The notes under the pieces were generated by a model. That model was not told the origin of the DNA, made no database searches, and saw only the letters and a program-made list of their open reading frames with translations. From positions 4,402,001 to 4,466,000 of the forward strand of contig NZ_CP049143.1 of assembly GCF_011044495.1 (NCBI RefSeq): DNA of 64,000 nucleotides. Reading direction: 5' to 3'. A program made the translations under genes and the position numbers. This DNA comes from Roseimicrobium sp. ORNL1. GTDB taxonomy: Bacteria > Verrucomicrobiota > Verrucomicrobiia > Verrucomicrobiales > Verrucomicrobiaceae. Within the stretch, counting starts at the first letter, position 1, and each line of letters starts with the position of its first letter. Shown piece by piece: positions 51,867 through 59,325 of the stretch.

Positions 51867-52589
51867 ATGCACCTTCGTCTTCCCCTCCTGTTCCTTTTGA
51901 CGCTTGCCGCGTGGCCCGCTGCCGCGGAAATGCGCTCCTTCACAGACCTCGCCGGCCGCACCATGAAAGGGGAAGTGGTCTCGGTGAAGGGCGATACTGT
52001 CACCATCAAGCGGGAAGAGGGCCAGACCGTCACGGTAAAAGCTTCCAACTTCTGCCAGGCGGATATCGAGTATCTCAAGGGTCATGGCCTGCAGGCGGCA
52101 CCGGCGCCGCTGGGCAGCGACAAGGGTGAGGGAAGGAAACTGCTCTCGAAGGAAGAAGAGAAGAAGTGGACCATCATCTCCGGCACCTGGAAGTTCGAGG
52201 ATGGCCTTCTCAGTGGAGAGGGTGAGAGCATCATCGAATATGAGAGGACGCTGAACCCGCCCTTCACGCTGAACTTCGAGATCAAGGTGGTGAAGGGCAT
52301 GAGGCCGCGCATCACGCTCGGCCCGATCGGCTGCTTCAATGAGGGCTATGAAAAGACGCTCGCCCTTTATCCGCCCGGACGGGATGCGGGCTTCTTCCCC
52401 TACGAGCACAATAAGGCCTACAAGGTTTCCCTCGCAGCGAGTCGCAAGGAAGTGGTGATGTCTGTGGACGGCAAGGAGATTGCCAAAGGTCCCGGCATCA
52501 AGGACGCCCTGAAGAAAATCCGGTTCTCCGCTGGAGACGGCTGGTCAAAGGGTGCGGTGGAATACCGCGACATCACGGTCGTGAAATAG
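51867..52589 (+). CDS. Secreted protein with an SHD1-like N-terminal module and a LamG/DUF1080-like fold
   Basis: 240 aa from the ATG at 51867. A Sec signal (MHLRLPLLFLLTLAAWPAAAE) is followed by RSFTDLAGRTMKGEVVSVKGDTVTIKREEGQTVTVKASNFCQADIEYLKGHG, which matches the SHD1 (SLA1 homology domain 1) pattern seen in many planctomycete/verrucomicrobial exported proteins. Residues about 100-240 form a concanavalin-like beta domain (WTIISGTWKFEDGLLSGEGESIIEYERTL...). The function is unknown; a carbohydrate-binding or lyase role is a guess. Confidence 0.72.
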   Translation: MHLRLPLLFLLTLAAWPAAAEMRSFTDLAGRTMKGEVVSVKGDTVTIKREEGQTVTVKASNFCQADIEYLKGHGLQAAPAPLGSDKGEGRKLLSKEEEKKWTIISGTWKFEDGLLSGEGESIIEYERTLNPPFTLNFEIKVVKGMRPRITLGPIGCFNEGYEKTLALYPPGRDAGFFPYEHNKAYKVSLAASRKEVVMSVDGKEIAKGPGIKDALKKIRFSAGDGWSKGAVEYRDITVVK

Positions 52590-52639
52590 CTCCTTCAACC
52601 GTTGGAAAAGGTCCTTGTGCAGGGAGCCTGGGACAAGGC

Positions 52640-52806
52640 AAAGGAGCGTGGACACTCTCTTGTCCGCCGTTCTATTGCGAAGCGACTTCCAGCATGCAGA
52701 AGCTACTGGTGACGCCTCTGGAGCAGCTGGCGGAAGGCGGCCTTGCCTGCCAGATGAAAGAGGGTAGTGCGTCAGGGATGGCGGACAAGAGTGTCCGCGC
52801 TCCCTT
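52640..52806. repeat. Paired hairpin element (family F)
   Basis: The left arm 52640-52668 (AAAGGAGCGTGGACACTCTC...) and right arm 52780-52806 (GGCGGACAAGAGTGTCCGCG...) are inverted to each other over about 25 bases, and each arm is itself a small hairpin (GGACA...TGTCC). About 110 bases lie between them. The core GGACACTCTTGTCC is a variant of GGGGCACTCTTGCCCC in the element at 14977-14994. No coding content. Confidence 0.7.
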
Positions 52807-52867
52807 GAACTGCCCGGCTGGTCAACAAACTAGAGTGCTACTCGTTGGTAGCGGCAGCGGCGGCAAC

Positions 52868-53101
52868 TTAGTGCGCCTCTTTCTTTTCGCCGTGGGCTGC
52901 TTCAGCACCGTGGGCGTCCGCCTTCTTCTCAGCGCCATGACCGTGGTCACCTTCGGCCTTGCCGTGTTCATCGTGCTCGCCTGCACCATGGTGTTCATGG
53001 CTCTCGAAAAGCTTGCTCGTGACCTCCCACCGGTGCTGTTCGCAGGCAGGGGTGAGCATGATGGCTACGGCAAAGATTGCGGCGGCAATACGGGTCTTCA
53101 T
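52868..53101 (-). CDS. His-rich mini-lipoprotein (77 aa)
   Basis: The N-terminus MKTRIAAAIFAVAIMLTPAC has a Sec signal and a lipobox with Cys20. The mature peptide of 58 residues contains 11 histidines, mostly as HEHHGAGEHDEHG, GDHGHG, AHG and KEAH, plus many Glu, Lys, Asp and Gly. A metal-binding function (zinc, nickel or copper) at the outer membrane or periplasm is likely by composition. The zinc-type substrate-binding lipoprotein at 56016-56978, 3 kb away, could be a functional partner. The opposing + frame at 52694-53119 was rejected. Confidence 0.7.
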   Translation of the reverse strand: MKTRIAAAIFAVAIMLTPACEQHRWEVTSKLFESHEHHGAGEHDEHGKAEGDHGHGAEKKADAHGAEAAHGEKKEAH

Positions 53102-53161
53102 GTGGGGCCTTCACCGTAGCGAGGAGAAAGGAGCGTGCAAGGCGAAGCTTTCGCCTCGTCC

Positions 53162-54388
53162 TCAGGGCTTCTCTCCCAGCATGCGAGCCAGAGCCAGGGC
53201 GGTGAGGGTCGCCTTGGGGATGAAGGAGGGAACATCCACGTATTCAGGGACCTTGGTGCCATCGGCACTGCGCTCGGAGCAGTGCGCATTCCCCCCACTG
53301 GGGCCCAGGCCATCGAGGGTAGGGCCGAGCTGGCAGAGGTAGTTGGCATCGCTGAGCCCGCCACGGGATACGGACTTCATAGGCATCCCCAGCAGATCCG
53401 CCGCCCCCTCCCACTGCTGGTACAGCGCCTGGGTGGAGGCGTCATTGGGCCAGGCGGGGGTGGTCCCCAGGCAGGAAATGGAAATGGCGGTGCCGTTCGC
53501 GGTCTTCGCAGCAGCCAGGGCCTCGATTGCCTCCCCGGCCCGGCTGAGGACGTCCGGCTCAAAAGCGCGCATTTCGAGCTCCGCCGCGGCCTCATGCGGC
53601 ACGCGGTTGGTCACGGTGCCTCCGTGAATGGTACCTACGTTGACCGTGAGATTGGCGGCATAGTTTGTGAGGGCGGCGGCCTTGCTCACGGCCTCGCCCA
53701 AACCCACGATGGCATTCACCCCGCTGGCGTGCGAACTGCCCGCATGCGCCGCATTTCCCTCGGCGCTGATGCGGTACTCGGCACGTCCCTTCCGCGAAGT
53801 GACGAGGTGCCACTCTGCGCCATCCCGTGGCCCCCCCTCGAAGACGAGCACCGCATCCACCCCTTGGGGACAGCGTTCCGCAGTGCGCTGGGCGAAGTCA
53901 CCGCTCAAGACCTCCTCACTCGCGTTCGCCGCTACGATCCACTGCGTGTTCTCAAAAATCTCCGGGGTGCATTCGCGCAGCGCCTGGAGCACCAGCCAGA
54001 TAAGTACGGTGCCGCCTTTGATATCCACCGTGCCGGGGCCGTAGATGCGCTCCTCAGCGGGTGACTCGTGCCAGTGGAAGTGATTGCGCTGCTCCTCCTC
54101 GGCGGGGAAAACGGTATCGAGATGCGTGACGAGAAGAATCTTCCGCTTCGCAGCTTCGCCGCGGGTGAGGAAGAGGTGCGCGCCGTAGGTGGCATCCGTG
54201 GAGGGCACGCTCTCCGCGCGAAACCCGAGGTCCGCGAAACAGACGGTAGTGAGAGCTCCCACCTGATTCACCCCCGCTGGGTGCGAGGAGAAGCTGTTCA
54301 CCCCGACCATGCGCTCCAGCCAATAAAGGGCGTCCGGTAGACGGCGGGACAGGGAGTCCTTGAGACGCGGAATGAGGTCGTCGGCCAT
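53162..54388 (-). CDS. M20-family peptidase (carboxypeptidase G2-like)
   Basis: 408 aa. The M20 motifs are complete: VTHLDTVFP with H89 and D91, GPGTVDIKGG with D122, the catalytic Glu in NASEEV, FEGG, and the final LGPSGGNAHC with the metal-binding His in the C-terminal part. A dimerisation lid (TSRKGRAEYRISAEGNAAHAGSSH) lies in the middle. It hydrolyses peptides or N-acyl amino acids and shows a Glu-preferring (CPDG2) type. The gene is on the same strand as the His-rich lipoprotein that follows by 60 bases. Confidence 0.92.
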   Translation of the reverse strand: MADDLIPRLKDSLSRRLPDALYWLERMVGVNSFSSHPAGVNQVGALTTVCFADLGFRAESVPSTDATYGAHLFLTRGEAAKRKILLVTHLDTVFPAEEEQRNHFHWHESPAEERIYGPGTVDIKGGTVLIWLVLQALRECTPEIFENTQWIVAANASEEVLSGDFAQRTAERCPQGVDAVLVFEGGPRDGAEWHLVTSRKGRAEYRISAEGNAAHAGSSHASGVNAIVGLGEAVSKAAALTNYAANLTVNVGTIHGGTVTNRVPHEAAAELEMRAFEPDVLSRAGEAIEALAAAKTANGTAISISCLGTTPAWPNDASTQALYQQWEGAADLLGMPMKSVSRGGLSDANYLCQLGPTLDGLGPSGGNAHCSERSADGTKVPEYVDVPSFIPKATLTALALARMLGEKP

Positions 54389-54581
54389 GGGGGCTTGTTT
54401 GCCTTTAAAGGACGGCCCTTAGATGCAGATGGTCAATGCGAAAGTGAGCTCCGCAAAACTCCTCATTAGAAACGACCTATAACGCTGATTGCTTGCCACG
54501 ATGAGAGGCGGGCGCTAAGTTTCGCCCTAAGGTGATCGGCGCTCTCCCCGCTGGCCATCGCCCGACCGACATCAACCACGC

Positions 54582-55913
54582 ATGAACGAAACCACGCCCA
54601 AACGCATTCTCATCGCGGAGGATGTCCGAGCCATCTCTCTCCGACTGGCTCACTCTCTCCAGAGTCGTGGCTATGAAGTGGAAAGCGTGCAGGACGGCGA
54701 AGCCTGCCTGAACCGCGTGACCCGGTTCCAGCCGGACCTCCTCGTGCTGGACCTCATGATGCCGAAGGTCAATGGCATGGAAGTACTGCGCGCGCTGCGG
54801 GCCATGCCAGACACGGCGGCGCTTCCCATCATCATCAGCACGGCGAAAGATTTTTCGACCGAGTTGAAACAGGTGCGTGCGCACGGAGTGCTGGATGTGA
54901 TCATCAAGCCCTTCGACCCAGAACTGCTGGCGCGGAAGGTAGACGCTTTCTTCAGCGGAAACTGGGCAGGACCGGAGGGTGAAGCCCTGGGCACACCACC
55001 GCAAACAGGTCCCCACTACTCCCCTGCCCTCGATACCAGCCGCCCGCACATCCGTCTCTGGGGCACGCGTGGTTCCATTCCCGTGTCCGGTCCGCGCTAT
55101 GCACAACATGGCGGGAACACCTCCTGCATGGAGTATGCGTTTGGAAATGAGCGACTGCTCTTCGATGCCGGCTCTGGACTCCGCGAGGCAGGACTCTCAC
55201 TGCTGCCGGGTGGACCGCGGCACATTCATCTCTTCATCACGCACACGCACTGGGATCACATCCAGGGCTTTCCATTCTTCCTGCCGATCTACGTGCCGGG
55301 ATTTGAAATCACGGTTTACGGCGAACGCGGCTTCGGAAAGAACATCGAAGCGCTGCTCTGCGGACAGCTCGACCGGGACTACTTCCCCGTGGAGCGCGAA
55401 GATCTGAAGGCGAAGATCAACTTCGTCTTCCTGGATGACAATCCCGTCGAGGTGAACGGAGCTAAAATCACGCGTGAGTTCACCCACCATCCGGGAGCCA
55501 CGGTGGCCTTCAAGATCGAGCACAACAACAAAAAGATTGCGTATGTGCCGGACAATGAGTTTCTCCAAGGTTACCTGGGAGATCCCGCGGACGTGGCACG
55601 CAACAGCCACATGGTGTCCCCTCACGAACCGCTGCTGAGCTTCCTGCACGAAGTGGACGTGCTGATGCATGAGGCGCAGTACCGCCCGGATGAATACCCC
55701 AAACGCATCGGCTGGGGGCATTCAAACCTGGCCAGCGCCTGCGCACTCGCCCGCCTTACGGGTGCCGCGAAGTGGATCGTGCTGCATCACGATCCCAACC
55801 ACGACGACGCCACACTTCACACGAAGCTGAACCTCACGTGGCAGATCCTCAGCGACATGGGGCACTTCGTTCCCGTCATGCACGGGTATGACGGCATGAT
55901 GGATTTTGTGTAG
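54582..55913 (+). CDS. Response-regulator receiver fused to a metallo-beta-lactamase-fold hydrolase
   Basis: 443 aa. Residues 1-125 are a receiver domain: IAEDVRA with the acidic pair E13/D14, LVLDLMMP with phosphoacceptor D57, T87 in ISTAKD, and K109 in IKPF. A 25-residue linker follows. From about residue 155 the MBL fold is seen: LWGTRGSIPVSGPRYAQHGGNTSC, FDAGSGLRE, and THTHWDHIQGF (H221, H223, D225, H226), then TREFTHHPGATVAF, YVPDNE, MHEAQY and HHDP. The metal ligands look complete. A phosphorylation-controlled hydrolase or second-messenger phosphodiesterase is possible. No histidine kinase gene is nearby. Confidence 0.88.
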   Translation: MNETTPKRILIAEDVRAISLRLAHSLQSRGYEVESVQDGEACLNRVTRFQPDLLVLDLMMPKVNGMEVLRALRAMPDTAALPIIISTAKDFSTELKQVRAHGVLDVIIKPFDPELLARKVDAFFSGNWAGPEGEALGTPPQTGPHYSPALDTSRPHIRLWGTRGSIPVSGPRYAQHGGNTSCMEYAFGNERLLFDAGSGLREAGLSLLPGGPRHIHLFITHTHWDHIQGFPFFLPIYVPGFEITVYGERGFGKNIEALLCGQLDRDYFPVEREDLKAKINFVFLDDNPVEVNGAKITREFTHHPGATVAFKIEHNNKKIAYVPDNEFLQGYLGDPADVARNSHMVSPHEPLLSFLHEVDVLMHEAQYRPDEYPKRIGWGHSNLASACALARLTGAAKWIVLHHDPNHDDATLHTKLNLTWQILSDMGHFVPVMHGYDGMMDFV

Positions 55914-56011
55914 AGGTCGATGGTCTATAGTTGATGGTTGATAGCCTGAGAGAGGCTCATTTGACCGGAGGCATCTCAGGCTATCAACCATCAACTATAG
56001 ACCATCAACCG
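55914..56011. terminator. Long palindrome (family B, copy 1) between convergent genes
   Basis: The left arm 55915-55952 (GGTCGATGGTCTATAGTTGA...) and right arm 55975-56010 pair over 36 bases with one mismatch. It begins 2 bases after the REC-MBL stop and ends 5 bases before the ZnuA-like stop. It fits a bidirectional terminator, though without long T-tracts, and it is a second copy of the palindrome at 57211-57305. Confidence 0.75.
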
Positions 56012-56015
56012 CTCC

Positions 56016-56978
56016 CTACTCCCCTGCCACCTTCTTCATCTCGGCGAGGTTGGCTTTCATGACGTCAAGCCAGTTGCCGGATTCAGGTTTGTTGCCGCAG
56101 GGGTCAAACACCACGCTTTGCACGCCGATCGCCTTGAGCTTTTCCACGGATTCTTTGGCGGGTTCGCCTTCCCAGATCATCCACTTCGCGGGATGGCCAG
56201 TGAGGAGCTTTTGCAGGTCTGCCATGGCGGCATCGTCCGGCACGGTCTCAGGTTCCCAGTGCACGGCCTGCAAATTGAGTGCATAACGACGGGCCAGGTA
56301 CTGATAAACAGGATGCGAGGCCACGAGGGGTTGCGAACCAATCTTTTTGGCGATGGCTCCAAGTTCGGAATCAAGGGCCATGAGATCCGTCTTCAAAAGA
56401 TCGAAGTTGAGGGCGAAGAGTTCGATCTGTTCCGGGCGGATCCGCTGAAGCTCCTCACGGATGGCATCCGCCTGCTGCAGTGCCTGCTTGAAATCGATCC
56501 ACGTGGTAAAGGCGATGCCCGCATGCGAGTGTTCACCGGTCTTGCCATGGCTGTGCGTGGTGGCTTCCTTCACCTCGATGTAGGCGCTCTTGAAGCCAGA
56601 GGAAGTATCGAGCGTCTTTGACTCGGGAAGCGTGACCTTGTCCAGCCACTTCGAATAGGTGGCTCCGTTGAGTACGATGAGGTTTGCCTTTTGCAACGCA
56701 GCAATGTCCGCTTCTGAGGGTTGCCAGAAGGCGGGGTCTTCATCGGCAGGCGCAAGAAAGTGCACCTTCACTTCCGCACCGCCGATGCGATCCGCGAAGT
56801 ACGCGAGCGGATAGTTCGCGGCCTGGATCTGAATCAGTCCTGTGGTGGCCTCGTGAGACTTCGCCTCGGGCTTTGGAATTGATGCTTCATCCGTTCCCGG
56901 AGGCGTGGGTTTGCACGCAGGGGCGAGCGCCACGGCCGTGATGGCAAGCGGAAGCAAGAGGAAGGAAGCGGGCTTCAT
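56016..56978 (-). CDS. Zinc/manganese-type ABC transporter substrate-binding lipoprotein (ZnuA-like)
   Basis: 320 aa from the ATG at 56978. A lipobox is visible (ALAPAC). Typical family features: IQIQAANYPLAYFADRIGGAEVKVHFLAPADEDPAFWQPSEADIAALQKANLIVLNGATYSKWL, and a central His-rich loop (TTHSHGKTGEHSHAG), then QPLVASHPVYQYLARRYALN and VVFDPCGNKPESGNWLDVMKANL. It binds Zn2+ or Mn2+ in the periplasm. No permease or ATPase gene is adjacent, so it may be an orphan that shares a transporter elsewhere. It lies between the two copies of the family B palindrome. Confidence 0.88.
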   Translation of the reverse strand: MKPASFLLLPLAITAVALAPACKPTPPGTDEASIPKPEAKSHEATTGLIQIQAANYPLAYFADRIGGAEVKVHFLAPADEDPAFWQPSEADIAALQKANLIVLNGATYSKWLDKVTLPESKTLDTSSGFKSAYIEVKEATTHSHGKTGEHSHAGIAFTTWIDFKQALQQADAIREELQRIRPEQIELFALNFDLLKTDLMALDSELGAIAKKIGSQPLVASHPVYQYLARRYALNLQAVHWEPETVPDDAAMADLQKLLTGHPAKWMIWEGEPAKESVEKLKAIGVQSVVFDPCGNKPESGNWLDVMKANLAEMKKVAGE

Positions 56979-57168
56979 GGGGCGGATGCTATCGTGATGA
57001 TGGAGTACGCGCAAGTGGGGGCGGGATCTTGTGGGGAATGTGGGTGCATTTGTGTGCAATTCGGGATCCATTTCTGCGCAGGCACTCACGTGTGATGAGT
57101 TCAGCCGGCGGGAGGTGTTAACACGAAGGAAGTGGGTGTGGTCACCTGCATGGGATTCAACGCAGAGA

Positions 57169-57200
57169 CACAGAGACGCAGAGGAACTTCGGAGACTGAA
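57169..57200. repeat. Dispersed GCAGAG-type repeat, copy 2 (family A)
   Basis: Matches the copy at 45826-45857 in 31 of 32 bases. It is preceded by AACGCAGAGA and lies next to the family B palindrome. Confidence 0.75.
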
Positions 57201-57210
57201 GACTGAGAAA

Positions 57211-57305
57211 GGTCGATGGTCTTTAGTTGATGGTCGATAGTCTGAGAGAGGCTCACTCGACCCAATCCCCTCAGGCTATCAACTATCAACCATAGACTAT
57301 CGACC
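57211..57305. repeat. Long palindrome (family B, copy 2)
   Basis: The left arm 57211-57246 (GGTCGATGGTCTTTAGTTGA...) and right arm 57270-57305 (CTCAGGCTATCAACTATCAA...) pair over 36 bases with several mismatches. It is about 80% identical to copy 1, and the central CTGAGAGAGGCTCA motif is shared. The region between the two copies holds the ZnuA-like gene. Confidence 0.75.
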
Positions 57306-57322
57306 CCTCCCGCTAGCGGCAC

Positions 57323-57354
57323 AAAAAAAGCCGGGCCATTGCTGGCCCGGCTTT
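57323..57354 (-). terminator. Rho-independent terminator of the Do protease gene
   Basis: A 12-bp stem, AAAGCCGGGCCA (57327-57338) with TGGCCCGGCTTT (57343-57354) and loop TTGC, is followed on the minus strand by seven T (57323-57329 as A on the plus strand). It is placed 17 bases after the degP-like stop. Confidence 0.93.
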
Positions 57355-57371
57355 GAATGAGTTGGATAAAC

Positions 57372-59033
57372 TTAGTTACGAATCACGATGTGCTTCGTCT
57401 GTCCGTCGCGCTGGATCTTCAGCACCACAGGGGCGCCGTCTTCGTCACCGCGATTGGAGCGGGCTTCAGCCGTGGTCTTCACATTCTGGCGATTCACCTG
57501 AACGATGACGTCACCTTCCTGGAGACCCACCTTGGCGGCGGGGCTGTCGTCCTTCACCGAAGTCACCACCACACCCTGGACCTTTTCGTCCAGGCCGTAG
57601 TCCTTGCGGAGTTCATCGTTGAGGTTTTCGATTTTCACGCCTTCGAGGAAGGAACCACCCTTTTCAGGAGCAGCCTTGCCGCCGGGGCGCTGGCCCACGT
57701 TGGCAAACTTGTCAGCATCGAGCTTCTCAAGGGTCGCGGTGAGTTGCAGGTTCTCGGGCTTCTTCGTCTTTTCGTTGAAGCGGATCACACCGAACTTCAC
57801 GGCTTCACCAGGATGCTTGCCGCTGATCATGAGGCGCAGCTTGGAGGGCTGTTCGACCTTTTCGCCGTCGGCGCTCACGATGACGTCACCGCCGAGCAGG
57901 CCGGCCTTTTCCGCAGGGGAATCAGTCACCACTTCGGACACGGTCACACCACGGGAATCATTCAGGCCATAGAAGTCGGCCATGCTGGGATCCACATCGG
58001 ACATGACAACGCCGAGGAAGCCACGGTCCACCTTGCCGTCATCGAGCAGGTCGGTGACGATGGAGAGGGCCATGTTCGACGGGATGGCGAGGCCGATGCC
58101 GGAGAACATGCCGCTACGGGTTTCGATGGCGGTATTGATACCGATGACGCGGCCGAGACCGTCCACCAGCGGACCACCGGAGTTGCCGGGGTTGATGGCG
58201 GCATCAGTCTGGATGAAGTTTTCATAACCGGACTGCTGCTTGTGGCGGATGATGCCCACGTCGCTACGGCCAAGGGCACTGACAATGCCCTGGGTCACGG
58301 ACTGGTCGAGGCCCATCGGAGAACCGATGGCAAGCACCACGTCACCCACGCGCAGCTTGGCGCTGTCACCGAAGGTGGCCTTGGGCAGATCCTTCGCATC
58401 GATCTTGATGAGAGCGATGTCAGTCGAAGGGTCGGTACCGATCACCTTGGCGATGTATTCCTTGTTCTGGCCACCGATGCGCACCTTGAGCTGGTCGGCA
58501 TTTTCCACGACGTGATTGTTCGTCATGATGTAGCCGTCGCTGGTGAGCAGCACGCCGGAACCGAGACCGGTCTGGCGGGGGCCCTGAGGACGCTGACGGC
58601 GGGGGCTGTTGCCGCCGCGCGGAGACGGGGCGTTGCCTTCCTCACCATGGCGTTCCATCCAGTCCTTGAAGAACTCACGGAACATGGGTGGAAGCTGCTC
58701 CATGTCATCTTCGCTCATGTCGGGGCCTGCGTGACCGCCACCACCACCGGCGGCAAGGCTTTTGGTGGAGTAGGTGCCGATGCTGACGACGGTGGGAAGC
58801 GTACGCTCCACCACGTCTGCATAGCTGAGGGTCACCTGACCGGCATTGCGGACTTCAGCGCTGTCGCGCGCAATCTGCGAAAGGAACTCCGCGGGTTTGA
58901 GCTTGGGCACCACCTGGGGTGCCGGCTTGATTTCGGTGGGCTGCTTGTTTTCTTCCTGGGCGATCACGATGGCCGCCGCTCCGAGCATGGCCACACCGGC
59001 AATGGCAAGGGATTTTGATTTAGGTATATTCAT
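57372..59033 (-). CDS. Do/HtrA family serine endoprotease
   Basis: 553 aa. A Sec signal (MNIPKSKSLAIAGVAMLGAAAIVIAQ) starts a periplasmic HtrA-type protease. The catalytic triad is H174 in TNNHVV, D205 in STDIAL and S285 in GNSGGP. A Gly/Pro/Arg-rich loop (residues about 95-155) lies before the protease core, where DegP-type proteins have the LA loop. Two PDZ domains follow (RGFLGVVMSDVDPSMADFYGL... and EGVKIENLNDELRKDYGLDEKV). It degrades or refolds misfolded periplasmic proteins. The upstream gap (59034-59325) contains a direct repeat GATGTATTG twice. Confidence 0.94.
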   Translation of the reverse strand: MNIPKSKSLAIAGVAMLGAAAIVIAQEENKQPTEIKPAPQVVPKLKPAEFLSQIARDSAEVRNAGQVTLSYADVVERTLPTVVSIGTYSTKSLAAGGGGGHAGPDMSEDDMEQLPPMFREFFKDWMERHGEEGNAPSPRGGNSPRRQRPQGPRQTGLGSGVLLTSDGYIMTNNHVVENADQLKVRIGGQNKEYIAKVIGTDPSTDIALIKIDAKDLPKATFGDSAKLRVGDVVLAIGSPMGLDQSVTQGIVSALGRSDVGIIRHKQQSGYENFIQTDAAINPGNSGGPLVDGLGRVIGINTAIETRSGMFSGIGLAIPSNMALSIVTDLLDDGKVDRGFLGVVMSDVDPSMADFYGLNDSRGVTVSEVVTDSPAEKAGLLGGDVIVSADGEKVEQPSKLRLMISGKHPGEAVKFGVIRFNEKTKKPENLQLTATLEKLDADKFANVGQRPGGKAAPEKGGSFLEGVKIENLNDELRKDYGLDEKVQGVVVTSVKDDSPAAKVGLQEGDVIVQVNRQNVKTTAEARSNRGDEDGAPVVLKIQRDGQTKHIVIRN

Positions 59034-59325
59034 TGGGGATGTATTGGCGATGTATTGATCTATCGTGCATTAGAGACGACGCTGCAGGGCCAAGTGTTGA
59101 ACCTATTTCTAGATTTTTATTTGAACGGATGGCGAGGCATTATGTTAGCGGCTTCATGAGGTTGAAACCGAAGGGTCTCCTTCGAGACCTCGTCGGGCCA
59201 CTGAGAAAACGCTGCGCGGACGGCGCATTTCGCCGCCAATAATATACGCCCTGCAGAGGGGGACGGATGACTTTACTGGGGAGCCCTTGAGGGCGGGCAG
59301 GCAGGCGAATTCACCCTATCCCACC
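59034..59325. other. Upstream region of the Do protease gene
   Basis: 292 bases between two genes on the minus strand. Features: a tandem GATGTATTG (59038-59046 and 59049-59057) just before the protease start, and the hairpin GGTCTC-CTTC-GAGACC (59174-59189). Probable promoter and leader of the protease gene. A 69-aa frame on the plus strand has no protein character. Confidence 0.4.

Larger units (their letters stand above)
56979..57371. repeat. Repeat-rich gap with family A and family B copies
   Basis: 393 bases without a gene. From the start of the ZnuA-like gene it contains a short promoter-like stretch, the 32-base family A repeat at 57169-57200, the family B palindrome at 57211-57305, and the degP terminator at 57323-57354. 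The region between 57020 and 57150 shows nothing else. Confidence 0.6.

Noticed and set aside
52694-53119. 141-aa plus-strand frame covering the His-rich lipoprotein
   Set aside because: The minus-strand frame has a signal peptide and lipobox; the plus frame passes through the hairpin element and has no features.
57357-59018. 553-aa open frame on the plus strand opposite the Do protease gene
   Set aside because: It mirrors the protease gene exactly, as is common in GC-rich genes; the protease frame has catalytic motifs, and this one has none.
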